The notes under the pieces were generated by a model that saw only the letters and a list, made by a program, of their open reading frames with translations, was not told the origin of the DNA and did not search any database. Made by a program: the position numbers and the translations under genes. This document shows positions 17,703 through 26,172 of a DNA stretch of 64,000 nt, piece by piece (the stretch's first letter is position 1; the number at the start of each line of letters is the position of its first letter). Origin of the DNA: Virgibacillus chiguensis (GTDB lineage Bacteria; Bacillota; Bacilli; Bacillales; Amphibacillaceae); the NCBI RefSeq assembly GCF_900129865.1, contig NZ_FQXD01000011.1:79642-143641 (forward strand). Direction: 5' to 3'.

Positions 17703-17814
17703 TAACCCATTGATATTTCTAGTAAACTTGTTTCTTTCTTTTTGGGAATAATCGTGATTGATATGGATCATTCCTCTATCATGGAAACAAATCTCTAACC
17801 CGAGAGAGAACATG

Positions 17815-17845
17815 AAGCCAAGTGAAAATTTCACTTGGCTTTTCC
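17815..17845 (+). terminator. Terminator after dnaI
   Basis: A 13-bp perfect stem, AAGCCAAGTGAAA with its complement, followed by TTTTCC. The AAGCCAAG arm is shared with family C repeats, so it may be derived from one. Confidence 0.75.
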
Positions 17846-17878
17846 AATTACACTATAAGAAAGCATGAAAATTTTTAG

Positions 17879-17933
17879 TATAAGAAAAACAACAGCTCCC
17901 ACTATAAATGACGACAAGCCAAGTTTTTCTAAT
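17879..17933 (+). repeat. Family C repeat, best-preserved copy
   Basis: AGAAAAAC at 17883-17890 and GTTTTTCT at 17923-17930 are inverted complements bounding about 48 bases; the interior reads ACAGCTCCCACTATAAATG then ACGACAAGCCAA. Compared with 54875-54930 the ends and the GACAAGCCAAGTTTTTCTAA block are identical. Confidence 0.75.
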
Positions 17934-18083
17934 AAGAGATAGAATTTAAACACCTCTATTATAATAAAAAGCATTACAATCATTTCTATTTTTATGGATC
18001 TATACTAGTTTTTACGGATTACTCATTATTTTCATCCTTTGTCCATATAATGTAACAGTTTGGTTGGATGAGGGTGATATGTA

Positions 18084-18941
18084 TTGGTGGAATTATTTAT
18101 CGAGTCAGATAAAGAAGTCATTCGTTTCTGTGAAAAGATGCGCCAGCATAATAAACAGATTAACCTGTATTGGAAAACACATAAAGAATGGGGGAATCAT
18201 TTACAATTTGATGCAAATATTCCAAATCAAGTACTTATCCCAGCGATTGCGAAATCTTTAACGAATGTATTTATTACACACCGTATGGGAAAATGGATAA
18301 CGTCGGTTATAGAAGATTACTATTTTTATACAGATACAAATGAAAAGGAAAAGATCTTAGAGTTAACGAATTGGGTAATGACTGGTACGGATAAAGACAG
18401 CCTATTTGTAAGAAAAAATGAAAACCCACAACAACTACTTGAATCACTCTTCATTGCAAACATAAAAGATACATCGACCATTCACTATGACTCATTAGTG
18501 AAATTTCGACTAAAAGTATTTCAGGATAATGTTGTTCATTATGTCGGTCTTGCAATTGATGAGTATAAAAGAGAAGAAGAGCACCAAGAATTCATTAATA
18601 TGCTAAGAGGTTTCGTTTTAAATCGTAAATCTTCTGTACCTCATATTTATATGGTACAAGGTGAAACATTTTCTTTTTACAATGGCAACGGTAAACCTCT
18701 TTCACGGCTAGAATTACGAATGATGATGCAAAAAGAACCATTGTATTTAGTAGGTTTGGATGATAATGAGTTTAATTTAGCTCCACTTATTGCGATGGCA
18801 CCTGAGCATATTTATATTTATGGAGATGACCCGTCAGAACCGAAAACGTTAACCGTGATTAATGTATTTCAGGAAAGAGTGACTTTTGAACCACTTCGCA
18901 AGTTTCCATTCTCTCACTATTTGCAGAAAGAACAACAATAG
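18084..18941 (+). CDS. ytxC: Putative sporulation protein YtxC
   Basis: Uncharacterised protein restricted to spore formers, found between dnaI and thrS in Bacillus. The 285-residue sequence is soluble, rich in charged helices, with the segment DNVVHYVGLAIDEYKREEEHQEF typical of the family. GGGTGAT precedes non-ATG starts TTG 18084 and GTG 18087; I give TTG, but GTG is equally possible. An overlapping ATG at 18079 is in another frame. No enzyme motif is visible, and the sporulation role is known only as a family label. Confidence 0.8.
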   Translation: MVELFIESDKEVIRFCEKMRQHNKQINLYWKTHKEWGNHLQFDANIPNQVLIPAIAKSLTNVFITHRMGKWITSVIEDYYFYTDTNEKEKILELTNWVMTGTDKDSLFVRKNENPQQLLESLFIANIKDTSTIHYDSLVKFRLKVFQDNVVHYVGLAIDEYKREEEHQEFINMLRGFVLNRKSSVPHIYMVQGETFSFYNGNGKPLSRLELRMMMQKEPLYLVGLDDNEFNLAPLIAMAPEHIYIYGDDPSEPKTLTVINVFQERVTFEPLRKFPFSHYLQKEQQ

Positions 18942-18943
18942 GC

Positions 18944-18972
18944 TTGCTTTTTCTATAATCAAGCGCTATAAT
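18944..18972 (+). promoter_or_regulatory. Probable thrS promoter
   Basis: TTGCTT, a 17-base spacer and a perfect TATAAT, just after the ytxC stop and upstream of the T-box leader. Confidence 0.55.
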
Positions 18973-18997
18973 ACAAATTATATTATTATTAAATTAC

Positions 18998-19241
18998 AAT
19001 CGGCGATGAAAAGGATAAGAATCATTTGCGAGGTAGGATAGAGAAGGGAATCATTGGCTGGAAGTTCCCGCTTACTAGGAATGGTTTACCACCTTCGAGC
19101 CCTGTTGCGATAGCAAAGCAACAGCGTACTATCTGCGTTATAGATGAATGAAGCCGTATTGATTTACGGGAATTAGGGTGGAACCACGACGTGACCAACG
19201 CTCGTCCCTTTGCAACTAAGCAAAGGGATGGGCGTTTTTTA
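18998..19241 (+). promoter_or_regulatory. T-box riboswitch of thrS
   Basis: The T-box core AGGGTGGAACCACG lies at 19175-19188, followed by a terminator whose arms CGTCCCTTTGC and GCAAAGGGA(T)G end in TTTTTT at 19235-19240. Stem I upstream contains ACC at 19088-19090 followed by A, which would be the threonine specifier codon. Uncharged tRNA-Thr would stabilise the antiterminator and switch thrS on. The assignment is firm; exact 5' end and specifier are inferred. Confidence 0.93.
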
Positions 19242-19262
19242 ATTTGACAAGGAGTGATGATA

Positions 19263-21209
19263 ATGGCAGAAGAATTAACTTTTGTATTTCCAGACGGAGC
19301 AGAAAAAGCTTTTCCAAAAGGCGTAACTGGCGAGGAGATTGCCGGTTCCATTTCCTCTGGATTAAAAAAACAGGCATTAGCTATTAAGATAGATGGTATA
19401 CCGTTTGATTTAAGACGTAAATTAGATCGTGGTGGATCCATAGAAATTATTACGAACAAAGATGATGCGGGTATAGAAATTATGCGTCATTCGACAGCTC
19501 ATTTAATGGCTCAAGCGATTAAGCGGTTGTATAAAGATGTGAACTTTGGTGTCGGTCCAGTAATTGAAGAAGGTTTTTATTATGATATGGACATGGCGCA
19601 TTCGATTACACCTGAAGATCTTCCGAAAATAGAAAAAGAAATGAAAAAAATAATAGACGAAGCTCTAGAAATAGAACGTTTAGAAGTATCAAGAGAAAAT
19701 GCTATAGAAATGTTTCAAGACGATCCCTTGAAGCTAGAGTTAATTGATGCCATCCCAGAAGATGAACAAGTGACGATTTATAAACAAGGGGAGTTTTTTG
19801 ATTTATGTGGCGGAGTTCACGTGCCTTCTACAAATAAAATTAAGGCTTTTAAGCTGTTAAGTATTTCAGGTGCTTATTGGCGTGGGGATAGTAATAACAA
19901 ACAATTGCAACGTATTTATGGAACGGCGTTTGCAAAACAAAGTCAAGTGGACACGTATTTGAAATTGTTGGAAGAACGTAAAGAACGTGACCATCGGAAA
20001 CTAGGTAAAGAATTAGATATTTTTACGATCTCACAAAAAGTAGGACAAGGTTTACCGCTTTGGCTGCCAAAAGGGGCAACAATCCGTAGAACTATAGAAC
20101 GCTACATTGTTGACCTAGAGGAACGTCTTGGCTATGATCATGTCTATACACCTGTATTGGGAAGTGTCGAGTTATATAAAACGAGCGGGCATTGGGATCA
20201 CTATCATGAAGACATGTTTCCAGAGATGACGATGGACAACGAAGAATTAGTACTAAGACCAATGAATTGTCCACATCATATGATGGTATACAAAAATCAG
20301 CTGTACAGCTACCGGAATCTACCTGTGCGTATTGCTGAGCTTGGAACGATGCATCGTTATGAGATGTCTGGTGCATTAGCTGGATTACAGCGTGTGAGAG
20401 CCATGACTTTAAATGATGCGCATATTTTCGCTCGTCCAGATCAATTGAAAGATGAATTTATTCGTGTTGTTGAGCTTGTGCAAAGAGTATATGAGGATTT
20501 CGGTATTAACGATTATTATTTCCGTTTATCCTATCGTGATCCAGAAGATAAAGAAAAATATGTAGATAACGATGCGATGTGGGAAAAAGCACAAGCGATG
20601 CTTAAAGAAACGATGGAAGAACTTCAAGTAGAATATGTAGAAGCTGAAGGTGAAGCGGCGTTCTATGGTCCAAAGCTGGATGTCCAAGTGAAAACAGCGT
20701 TAGGAAAAGACGAAACATTATCTACCGTTCAACTTGATTTTCATCTTCCGGAACGATTTGATTTAACATATATTGGTGAAGATGGTCAACATCACCGCCC
20801 GGTAGTTATTCATCGCGGTGTCGTTTCTACAATGGAACGTTTCGTTGCATTCCTCATTGAAGAATATAAAGGTGCGTTCCCTGTATGGCTTGCTCCTGTT
20901 CAGGTGAAGGTGATTCCAGTATCTCCAAAGGCGCATTTGGATTATGCAAAACAGGTTGCTGATAAATTAAGGTTAGAAGGAGTAAGGGTTGCAGTAGATG
21001 AGCGTGATGAAAAGATTGGTTATAAAATTCGAGAGGCCCAAACGCAAAAGATACCATTTGCGCTTGTTCTAGGTGATCATGAAGTGAACGAACATGCTGT
21101 AAATATTCGCCGTTACGGAGAAAAAGAAACAGAGACGGTTTTGCTTGATGCGTTTATCGCTAGGATTAAGCAAGAAATTGACAATAAAGTTTTGCACAAA
21201 GCTAAATAA
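19263..21209 (+). CDS. thrS: Threonyl-tRNA synthetase
   Basis: Charges tRNA-Thr. Domains in order: TGS (1-62), the second additional editing domain with [10 protein letters not shown] and the [13 protein letters not shown] metal-binding motif, the class II catalytic core (motif 2 around [13 protein letters not shown] and [18 protein letters not shown]; motif 3 near [14 protein letters not shown]), and the anticodon-binding domain. AAGGAGTGAT points to ATG 19263 (648 residues) among several in-frame candidates. Expression is controlled by the T-box leader directly upstream. Confidence 0.97.
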   Translation: MAEELTFVFPDGAEKAFPKGVTGEEIAGSISSGLKKQALAIKIDGIPFDLRRKLDRGGSIEIITNKDDAGIEIMRHSTAHLMAQAIKRLYKDVNFGVGPVIEEGFYYDMDMAHSITPEDLPKIEKEMKKIIDEALEIERLEVSRENAIEMFQDDPLKLELIDAIPEDEQVTIYKQGEFFDLCGGVHVPSTNKIKAFKLLSISGAYWRGDSNNKQLQRIYGTAFAKQSQVDTYLKLLEERKERDHRKLGKELDIFTISQKVGQGLPLWLPKGATIRRTIERYIVDLEERLGYDHVYTPVLGSVELYKTSGHWDHYHEDMFPEMTMDNEELVLRPMNCPHHMMVYKNQLYSYRNLPVRIAELGTMHRYEMSGALAGLQRVRAMTLNDAHIFARPDQLKDEFIRVVELVQRVYEDFGINDYYFRLSYRDPEDKEKYVDNDAMWEKAQAMLKETMEELQVEYVEAEGEAAFYGPKLDVQVKTALGKDETLSTVQLDFHLPERFDLTYIGEDGQHHRPVVIHRGVVSTMERFVAFLIEEYKGAFPVWLAPVQVKVIPVSPKAHLDYAKQVADKLRLEGVRVAVDERDEKIGYKIREAQTQKIPFALVLGDHEVNEHAVNIRRYGEKETETVLLDAFIARIKQEIDNKVLHKAK

Positions 21210-21284
21210 TAGTAGCTAATTTCGCTTATCGCTAGTATTTTATGGAGAAAACTCTCGTTCATTGCCTCATAATATTAACCTTTA

Positions 21285-21307
21285 TATGGTATGCATTCCA
21301 TACCATA
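21285..21307 (+). other. Perfect 9-bp hairpin after thrS
   Basis: TATGGTATG, a 5-base centre and CATACCATA form a perfect inverted repeat just before the terminator. It could be a protein operator or part of the 3' end structure. Confidence 0.45.
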
Positions 21308-21314
21308 AAACAGA

Positions 21315-21353
21315 CTAAAACAGCCTTTCCTTGCTCAAGGGAGGCTGTTTTTG
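21315..21353 (+). terminator. Terminator after thrS
   Basis: AAAACAGCCT and AGGCTGTTTTT pair, with G-T pairs extending the stem inward around TTGCTCAA. Confidence 0.85.
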
Positions 21354-21367
21354 ATTTCTTTATACTA

Positions 21368-21417
21368 TAAAAACGTGGCTTGTTGCCAATCCTGACGAAA
21401 GCCTTTATTTTTCTTAT
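21368..21417 (-). repeat. Family C repeat, inverted copy
   Basis: On the minus strand this reads TATAAGAAAAATAAAGGC, CTTTCGTCAGGATTGGC, AACAAGCCACGTTTTTA. The central TTTCGTCA...ATTGGC also occurs in the copy at 54875-54930, showing that the interior as well as the ends is conserved. Confidence 0.7.
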
Positions 21418-21489
21418 ACTTTCCTATAGTGCAAAAAAGGATTTATGTGGCAAATAGAGAAATATATAATAAAAAAGGGAGGGAGCTTA

Positions 21490-22248
21490 TTGACGTTTGG
21501 AAGCCCAATCGCAAGAGGAAATACCGCTGATATTTATATATGCAACGATATCATTGTGAAGCTATTCCATGAAAAATCCGCTCCTAATGAGGCGTTACGA
21601 GAAGCAAGAAAACAAGCTTTTGTTTATTCATGTGGTATCAATGTCCCGAAAGTTTGGGTTGTAAGAAAAATTGATAATCGGCAAGCGATTATAATGGAAT
21701 ATATCCAAGGAAAAACGTTAGGGCAAATGTATCAAGAGGAAATCTGTTCCTTAGATGACATTCTTACCTTATCTGTAGCTGTGCAGCAACAATTACATTA
21801 TAAAAAGACAGTTCATTCGAGCGCTATGGAGCGGATGAAACAAAAGCTAGAGCGTCAAATTGCTGCTGTTAATCAGTTGGAAAGATCGGAAAAAGTACAC
21901 CTTATGCAGTTGTTGGACATGTTACCTGAGGACGCTAGCTTATGCCATGGAGATTACCATTTTTTTAACCTAATTGCATCTAATAATCGTGTGACAATTA
22001 TTGATTGGGTAGATGCTAGTATCGGTAATATTGGCGCCGATGTATATCGTACGTATTTGTTGTACTCTCAATTCTCGTTAGAAATAGCGGAAAAATATCT
22101 TTTTAATTACTGCAAGACGAGTGATTTAAAGCGAAAAGAGATATTTCAGTGGGCTCCAATCATCGCAGCTGCAAGACTATCAGAAGGTGTAACTACAGAA
22201 AACGAACAGCGACTTATGGAAATAATTCATGATGGTAAGAAAGGGTAA
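21490..22248 (+). CDS. Aminoglycoside phosphotransferase-fold protein
   Basis: Kinase-like protein of the APH/choline kinase superfamily. N-lobe: GSPIARGNTADIY with the lysine of IIVKLF; hinge IIMEYIQGKTL; catalytic loop CHGDYHFFNLI with the Asp-Asn pair; metal-binding IIDWVDASIGN. All key residues are present, so it is likely active, but the substrate is unknown and antibiotic resistance should not be assumed. AAGGGAGGGAG at 21475-21485 suggests TTG 21490 (252 residues); ATG 21445 in the same frame has no binding site. Confidence 0.8.
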   Translation: MTFGSPIARGNTADIYICNDIIVKLFHEKSAPNEALREARKQAFVYSCGINVPKVWVVRKIDNRQAIIMEYIQGKTLGQMYQEEICSLDDILTLSVAVQQQLHYKKTVHSSAMERMKQKLERQIAAVNQLERSEKVHLMQLLDMLPEDASLCHGDYHFFNLIASNNRVTIIDWVDASIGNIGADVYRTYLLYSQFSLEIAEKYLFNYCKTSDLKRKEIFQWAPIIAAARLSEGVTTENEQRLMEIIHDGKKG

Positions 22249-22287
22249 CGAGAACCAATACGGTTTGGTGCTTTTTATAAAAACTCT

Positions 22288-22316
22288 TTGACATGTTACG
22301 ATACATATGCTATTAT
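22288..22316 (+). promoter_or_regulatory. Promoter of infC-rpmI-rplT
   Basis: Perfect TTGACA, a 17-base spacer and TATTAT preceded by an extended TGC. A TATAAT three bases further on would give a 20-base spacer and is less likely. Confidence 0.7.
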
Positions 22317-22339
22317 AATGTAGTTGATAATTAAATGAT

Positions 22340-22463
22340 CTGAAGACAAGAAGAAGCACCCGCTTCTCACCTGCTCGACGCCTGGTGGCAGTTGACTGGT
22401 TCTACCGATTCATATAGACGATTGGAGAAGTGTGGGTGCCCGTGTTGCCCACGCTTTTTTAGA
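22340..22463 (+). promoter_or_regulatory. L20 leader (autoregulatory attenuator of infC operon)
   Basis: The terminator GTGTGGG (22430-22436) with CCCACGC (22448-22454) and six T residues competes with a long-range stem: GCACCC (22356-22361) and CTTCTC (22363-22368) are complementary to GGGTGC (22434-22439) and GAGAAG (22425-22430). In Bacillus, free ribosomal protein L20 binds this leader and favours termination. Mutually exclusive pairings are visible here; L20 binding is established for the family. Confidence 0.88.
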
Positions 22464-22586
22464 CGTTGGAATAAATATATCGTTTATAAGCTAGCGTCTA
22501 AAATTTAGCTTTTGCTAAGTTAGTTGTTTGAAACGAATGTAACTTGTCAAAAAGATCGCAGTGAAAATATTTGGAGGTGGATGATA

Positions 22587-23102
22587 ATTAGCAAGGAAAT
22601 GAATGTTAATGAGAAAATTCGTGCTCGTGAAGTGCGTTTAATTGATGCCAATGGCGATCAGTTAGGTGTTAAACCTCGTCAAGAAGCTCTAGAAATTGCT
22701 CGAAAACGCAATCTTGATTTAGTGCTTGTTGCTCCCAACGCAAAACCGCCTGTATGTCGAATTATGGATTACGGGAAATATCGTTTTGAACAGCAGAAAA
22801 AAGAGAAAGAAGCACGTAAAAAACAAAAAGTTATTAACGTAAAAGAGGTTCGATTTACCCCTGGAATTGGGGACCACGATTTTGAAACGAAGCTAAAAAA
22901 TGCTCGTAAATTCTTAGAAAAAGGCGACAAAGTAAAAGCCGCTGTTCGTTTCCGCGGACGTGCTATTACGCATAAAGAATTAGGACGAGAAGTACTTGAT
23001 CGATTTGCTGAGGAAGTAAAAGATATTGCGACTGTTGAGACAAAGCCTAAAATGGAAGGTCGTAATATGTTTATGATGCTTGCTCCAGTAAATGAGAAGT
23101 AG
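22587..23102 (+). CDS. infC: Translation initiation factor IF-3, AUU start
   Basis: Prevents premature subunit joining and proofreads start codons. The likely start is the ATT at 22587, seven bases after GGAGGTGG (22573-22580), giving [19 protein letters not shown]; the in-frame ATG at 22581 touches the Shine-Dalgarno sequence. AUU starts on infC are known in Bacillus and E. coli and allow IF-3 to limit its own synthesis. The 171 residues contain [19 protein letters not shown] of the linker and [12 protein letters not shown] of the C domain. First gene of the infC-rpmI-rplT operon. Confidence 0.93.
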   Translation: MSKEMNVNEKIRAREVRLIDANGDQLGVKPRQEALEIARKRNLDLVLVAPNAKPPVCRIMDYGKYRFEQQKKEKEARKKQKVINVKEVRFTPGIGDHDFETKLKNARKFLEKGDKVKAAVRFRGRAITHKELGREVLDRFAEEVKDIATVETKPKMEGRNMFMMLAPVNEK

Positions 23103-23136
23103 ATTTAGATCGTTAGTTATAAGGAGGAAAAATACT

Positions 23137-23334
23137 ATGCCAAAAATGAAGACCCATAAAGGTTCTCAGAAACGTTTTCAAAAAACAGGTACTGGAAAAT
23201 TAAAACGTGGCCATGCATACACTAGCCACATGTTTGCAAATAAATCGCAAAAGCAAAAGCGTAAACTTCGTAAAACAACCACAGTATCAGCTGGTGATTA
23301 CAGAAGAATTAAAACAATGCTTCCTTATAAATAA
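23137..23334 (+). CDS. rpmI: 50S ribosomal protein L35
   Basis: Small basic large-subunit protein of 65 residues starting [14 protein letters not shown], the standard L35 start; ends [15 protein letters not shown] precedes ATG 23137 at the proper distance, so the longer upstream frame is not used. Middle gene of the L20-controlled operon. Confidence 0.97.
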   Translation: MPKMKTHKGSQKRFQKTGTGKLKRGHAYTSHMFANKSQKQKRKLRKTTTVSAGDYRRIKTMLPYK

Positions 23335-23395
23335 GCAAGCATATTGAAATAGAACGGTAAAATATATTTTTTATTTGTACTAGGAGGGAATTATT

Positions 23396-23752
23396 ATGCC
23401 ACGTGTTAAAGGTGGAACAGTAACGCGTCAACGTCGTAAACGCGTCCTTAAATTAGCTAAAGGTTATTATGGTTCAAAAAGAACGTTATTTAAAACAGCA
23501 AAGCAACAAGTAATGAAATCGGGTCAGTATGCTTATCGTGATCGTAAACAGAAAAAACGTGATTTCCGTAAACTTTGGATTTCTCGTATTAATGCAGCAG
23601 CACGTTTAAATGACATGTCCTATAATAAATTAATGCATGGTTTAAAAGTAGCTGGAATCGATATTAATCGTAAAATGCTATCCGACTTAGCAATTAACGA
23701 TGAAAAAGCTTTTACGCAATTAGTTACGAAAGCAAAAGAAGCATTGAAATAA
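23396..23752 (+). CDS. rplT: 50S ribosomal protein L20
   Basis: Assembly protein of the large subunit and the autogenous repressor of this operon. The 118 residues begin [26 protein letters not shown] in the invariant family pattern (shown here only as a family label in short: basic N-terminal arm then globular RNA-binding domain). AGGAGGG precedes the ATG. A strong terminator ends the operon. Confidence 0.97.
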   Translation: MPRVKGGTVTRQRRKRVLKLAKGYYGSKRTLFKTAKQQVMKSGQYAYRDRKQKKRDFRKLWISRINAAARLNDMSYNKLMHGLKVAGIDINRKMLSDLAINDEKAFTQLVTKAKEALK

Positions 23753-23760
23753 AAGAAAGT

Positions 23761-23804
23761 AAGGACCAAATATTTGCGATTGCAAAGTTATTTGGTCCTT
23801 TTTA
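23761..23804 (+). terminator. Terminator after rplT
   Basis: AAGGACCAAATA pairs with TATTTGGTCCTT followed by TTT; the loop itself contains a small TTTGC/GCAAA stem. Confidence 0.9.
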
Positions 23805-23832
23805 TTTATTGTATAGGAAAATAAAAAATCTA

Positions 23833-24076
23833 GCAGCTGTGGATAAACTTACTAAGTTATTTAGCCACGTCCGGCTCCAGCGCCCAGCAACTAGGCGACT
23901 TCACTCCATCGCCCTACGATAAGTCATCATCGGTTCGTGTTAAAAAGGAAGGCCGACTAAAAACGGGCTTACCGCCCACCGTCGGCATACCCCTGTTTTA
24001 GTGGCATGATTCCTAAAACTTTCGTTGATTCGTTCCACTCGCTACGCTGCTGAACGGGCGCTTGCGCCTTTGTGCT
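23833..24076 (+). repeat. Family A repeat, long copy 3 with internal insert
   Basis: Matches copy 1 nearly base for base at both ends (GCAGCTGTGGATAAACTTAC; ATTCGTTCCACTCGCTACG), but carries about 65 extra bases (around 23939-24004). In the insert GCCGAC pairs with GTCGGC, and TAAAAACGGG inside that loop can pair with CCCCTGTTTTA beyond it, forming a possible pseudoknot. Either this is the full-length form and the others are deleted, or the insert is a second element. Confidence 0.75.
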
Positions 24077-24104
24077 AATGTACGCAAAGCTAGAGAATTC
24101 GCAG

Positions 24105-24133
24105 GAAAGACTTGGCGATAAGCCAAGTCTTTC
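24105..24133 (+). repeat. Family C-like perfect hairpin
   Basis: GAAAGACTTGGC, loop GATAA and GCCAAGTCTTTC form a perfect 12-bp stem followed by TAATC. The AGCCAAGT-TTTCTAAT end matches family C, but the interior is reduced to a loop. Confidence 0.65.
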
Positions 24134-24183
24134 TAATCGCAGAGAAAACTTAAGTAGAAATAGAAGCGGGGAGGAATGATCAG

Positions 24184-24465
24184 GTGAATCAGTGGAATAC
24201 TATCTTATTTTATTTGCTAGGTGTTAATAGTATAGCTTTTGTATTGATGGGAATGGATAAGCGCAAAGCAGAACAGAAACAATATCGAATTCCAGAAAGG
24301 ACGCTATGGATGTTGGCGATTTTAGGAGGCGCATTGGGAATTTGGTTAGGAATGAAATTATATCGCCACAAAACGAGACATAGGCGTTTTATTTTTGGTA
24401 TCCCTGTATTATTTTTTGGTCATTGCTTATTTTTGATATACTACATGTTTAATGGCTTGGTGTAA
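24184..24465 (+). CDS. ysdA: DUF1294 membrane protein YsdA
   Basis: A 93-residue membrane protein of the DUF1294 family, found downstream of rplT in B. subtilis. Three hydrophobic helices are visible (about 6-22, 41-60 and 68-88), separated by the conserved GMDKRKAEQKQYRIPERTL and the MKLYRHKTRHRRF loop that is diagnostic of the family. GGGGAGGAATGATCAG precedes GTG 24184, the chosen start. Function unknown. Confidence 0.88.
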   Translation: MNQWNTILFYLLGVNSIAFVLMGMDKRKAEQKQYRIPERTLWMLAILGGALGIWLGMKLYRHKTRHRRFIFGIPVLFFGHCLFLIYYMFNGLV

Positions 24466-24585
24466 CATACTATTTCTGGAACCTGTGTTTATTATTTTCT
24501 TGTCATAAAGGCTCGTCTCCTGTCATATACATGTACTAGTAGGTACTTTTGTGTCTGTAATAGTTCAACAAGAAGGAGGCTCAAG

Positions 24586-25170
24586 ATGGAATTAATGGGG
24601 AATTATTTACTCGCTTTCATTGAAGGAGGAGGCTTATTTGCCCCTATATTATTTATCAGTTTTCATTTATTAAGGCCTTTGCTTTTTTTACCGGTTATAT
24701 TTATTTGTATATCAGGTGGTATATTATTTGGAGCTATTGCAGGGACAGTATATTCCCTTATAGGTATTACATTATCAAGTATTATATTTTACTTTTTTGT
24801 ATATAAGATGCCGAAGTCTATGCAACGATTTCAAAAGGTAAAAGGAAAGATAATTGGTAAGCAAACAGCTTTAACAACATCGCAAATAGCGTTGCTTCGA
24901 TTGATACCATTTATCCATTTCCACTTACTTTCGTTATGTTTGTTAGAGATATCATCGGGCTTAAAAGATTATACAAAATCATCTTTTTTGACTAACATTC
25001 CGATAGCATTTATTTATACATCTATTGGTCAATGGATTTCAAATTTGACGCCACTCTACATTGGTTTAAGCTTACTGATACTTTTGCCATTTGTTTATTT
25101 GTTGCGTAGAAAAGAAATTTATATCAAATGGCAAGATTTTTTTCATGTTCAAACAAGGGAAGGTACATAG
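24586..25170 (+). CDS. TVP38/TMEM64-type (VTT domain) membrane protein
   Basis: A 194-residue protein with at least five hydrophobic segments and the VTT/DedA-like pattern: RPLLFLPVIFICISGGILFGAIAG near residues 27-50, then the cytoplasmic loop and the LLRLIPFIHFHLLS segment carrying the conserved arginine. YtxB of B. subtilis, encoded near thrS, belongs to this family, so it may be that orthologue displaced. AAGGAGGCTC precedes ATG 24586. The family is proposed to act in lipid or membrane homeostasis; no substrate is evident. Confidence 0.78.
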   Translation: MELMGNYLLAFIEGGGLFAPILFISFHLLRPLLFLPVIFICISGGILFGAIAGTVYSLIGITLSSIIFYFFVYKMPKSMQRFQKVKGKIIGKQTALTTSQIALLRLIPFIHFHLLSLCLLEISSGLKDYTKSSFLTNIPIAFIYTSIGQWISNLTPLYIGLSLLILLPFVYLLRRKEIYIKWQDFFHVQTREGT

Positions 25171-25659
25171 GAGAGAGGATAGCAAACGAGATGCAGAAAA
25201 TGAAATGAGAGCGGAGAGGTACATATATACGAACAAAAGCATTTATTCATATCTGTGATTATTGTTCATTCAATTAAAAAAAAAGGCTAAATCGCAATGC
25301 TTAAGGGTGATAAAACAAGTTTTTACACAATGACTTAAAATCTTCTGTGAATAGAGCTGTTATCTCCCGCTTCTTATTTTTCAATGTTTTTAATAGTACC
25401 TTACATCTATCTTGATTAAGCTTGCACTCTCATCGATGAATCGAACGCGTTCTATAGCACTGCAAATAACTTAGAGCTTCTCTTAAATACGTTGCTCCAC
25501 ATTAAATTACACATGCTATAGCAGATGAAAAATATAATCGGCTCTTCACTATAAAAGGGATGTTCAAAAAGTGCGTGCAAAAGTAACACTTCAATCATTC
25601 ATCTCTTGTTGAGAGGCCAAAATTTTCAACTAATCGTAGCGCCATCTCTCTATCATAAT
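25171..25659. other. Intergenic region with degenerate repeats
   Basis: The 489 bases contain no supported gene. An inverted family D copy lies at 25352-25404. Near 25557 the phrase GGGATGTTCAAAAAG and at 25609 TTGAGAGGCCAA recall relic elements; the latter core also occurs at 60378, in the accessory region. Confidence 0.45.
25352..25404 (-). repeat. Family D repeat, inverted copy
   Basis: On the minus strand it reads GTAAGGTACTATT ... AAGCGGGAGATAACAGCTCT, matching the AAGGTGCTGT and CGGAGATAACAGCACT ends of the copy at 4361. Confidence 0.45.
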
Positions 25660-26052
25660 TTAATTCAAAGAGCTTAATAACAATTGATTAATCGGATGTT
25701 TCCATTCAATTTTTGCATGGGGATAACGGATAAGGATCTCTTCCTCAAGAAAATATAAGTCGTCCCTTCGTAAACCACTAAGCTCAAGAGGATCTTTGGC
25801 TGTAATATGTATATTAACTACTTCAAAAGAATCTTCTGTAGTTCCAACATATTTCTCACCTTCAAACAAGCATCCTTTATAAACAAATTGAAGATTTTTT
25901 TTACTATTTCCAGGTTCGTCTAAAAAATAATATGTTCCTTCTGCTTTAGCTATTTGCAATTTTCGTTGGGGATTACGATAATATTGAATCCAAGTATATA
26001 TAAGCAATGCCAAAGCCAGCACAATTAGTACGCGAAATAAAATGACTATCAT
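25660..26052 (-). CDS. ysdB: SigW-pathway protein YsdB
   Basis: A 130-residue protein anchored by one N-terminal membrane helix (residues 3-22), followed by YRNPQRKLQIAKAEG and a cytoplasmic domain with FVYKGCLFEGEKYVG, all matching B. subtilis YsdB, which is needed for full activity of SigW by promoting RsiW degradation. AGGGAG lies 9 bases before ATG 26052. It is the only minus-strand gene in this part, with its own SigW-type promoter, which would make the loop self-reinforcing (inference). Confidence 0.92.
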   Translation of the reverse strand: MIVILFRVLIVLALALLIYTWIQYYRNPQRKLQIAKAEGTYYFLDEPGNSKKNLQFVYKGCLFEGEKYVGTTEDSFEVVNIHITAKDPLELSGLRRDDLYFLEEEILIRYPHAKIEWKHPINQLLLSSLN

Positions 26053-26085
26053 ACTATCGTCTCCCTGATCATTATTCCTTTGTAG

Positions 26086-26112
26086 TACGGAATGACATAT
26101 ATAAAGGTTTCA
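26086..26112 (-). promoter_or_regulatory. SigW-type promoter of ysdB
   Basis: On the minus strand TGAAAC (26107-26112), a 17-base spacer and CGTA (26086-26089) match the ECF SigW consensus TGAAAC/CGTA, 34 bases before the ysdB start. The spacer is one base longer than the most common 16. Confidence 0.8.
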
Positions 26113-26172
26113 CTATTTTTTATTTTTATATGTTACAATCGTAGAAAAAGATGAAGTGAGGAAGGTCTTATT

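Noticed and set aside
21445..22248. Antibiotic resistance by the APH-fold protein
   Set aside because: The fold is shared with many metabolic kinases, and it sits in a conserved chromosomal region; no evidence for drug modification.
25609..25621. TTGAGAGGCCAA core shared with 60378
   Set aside because: The match is too short (about 12 bases) to call a repeat family on this evidence.
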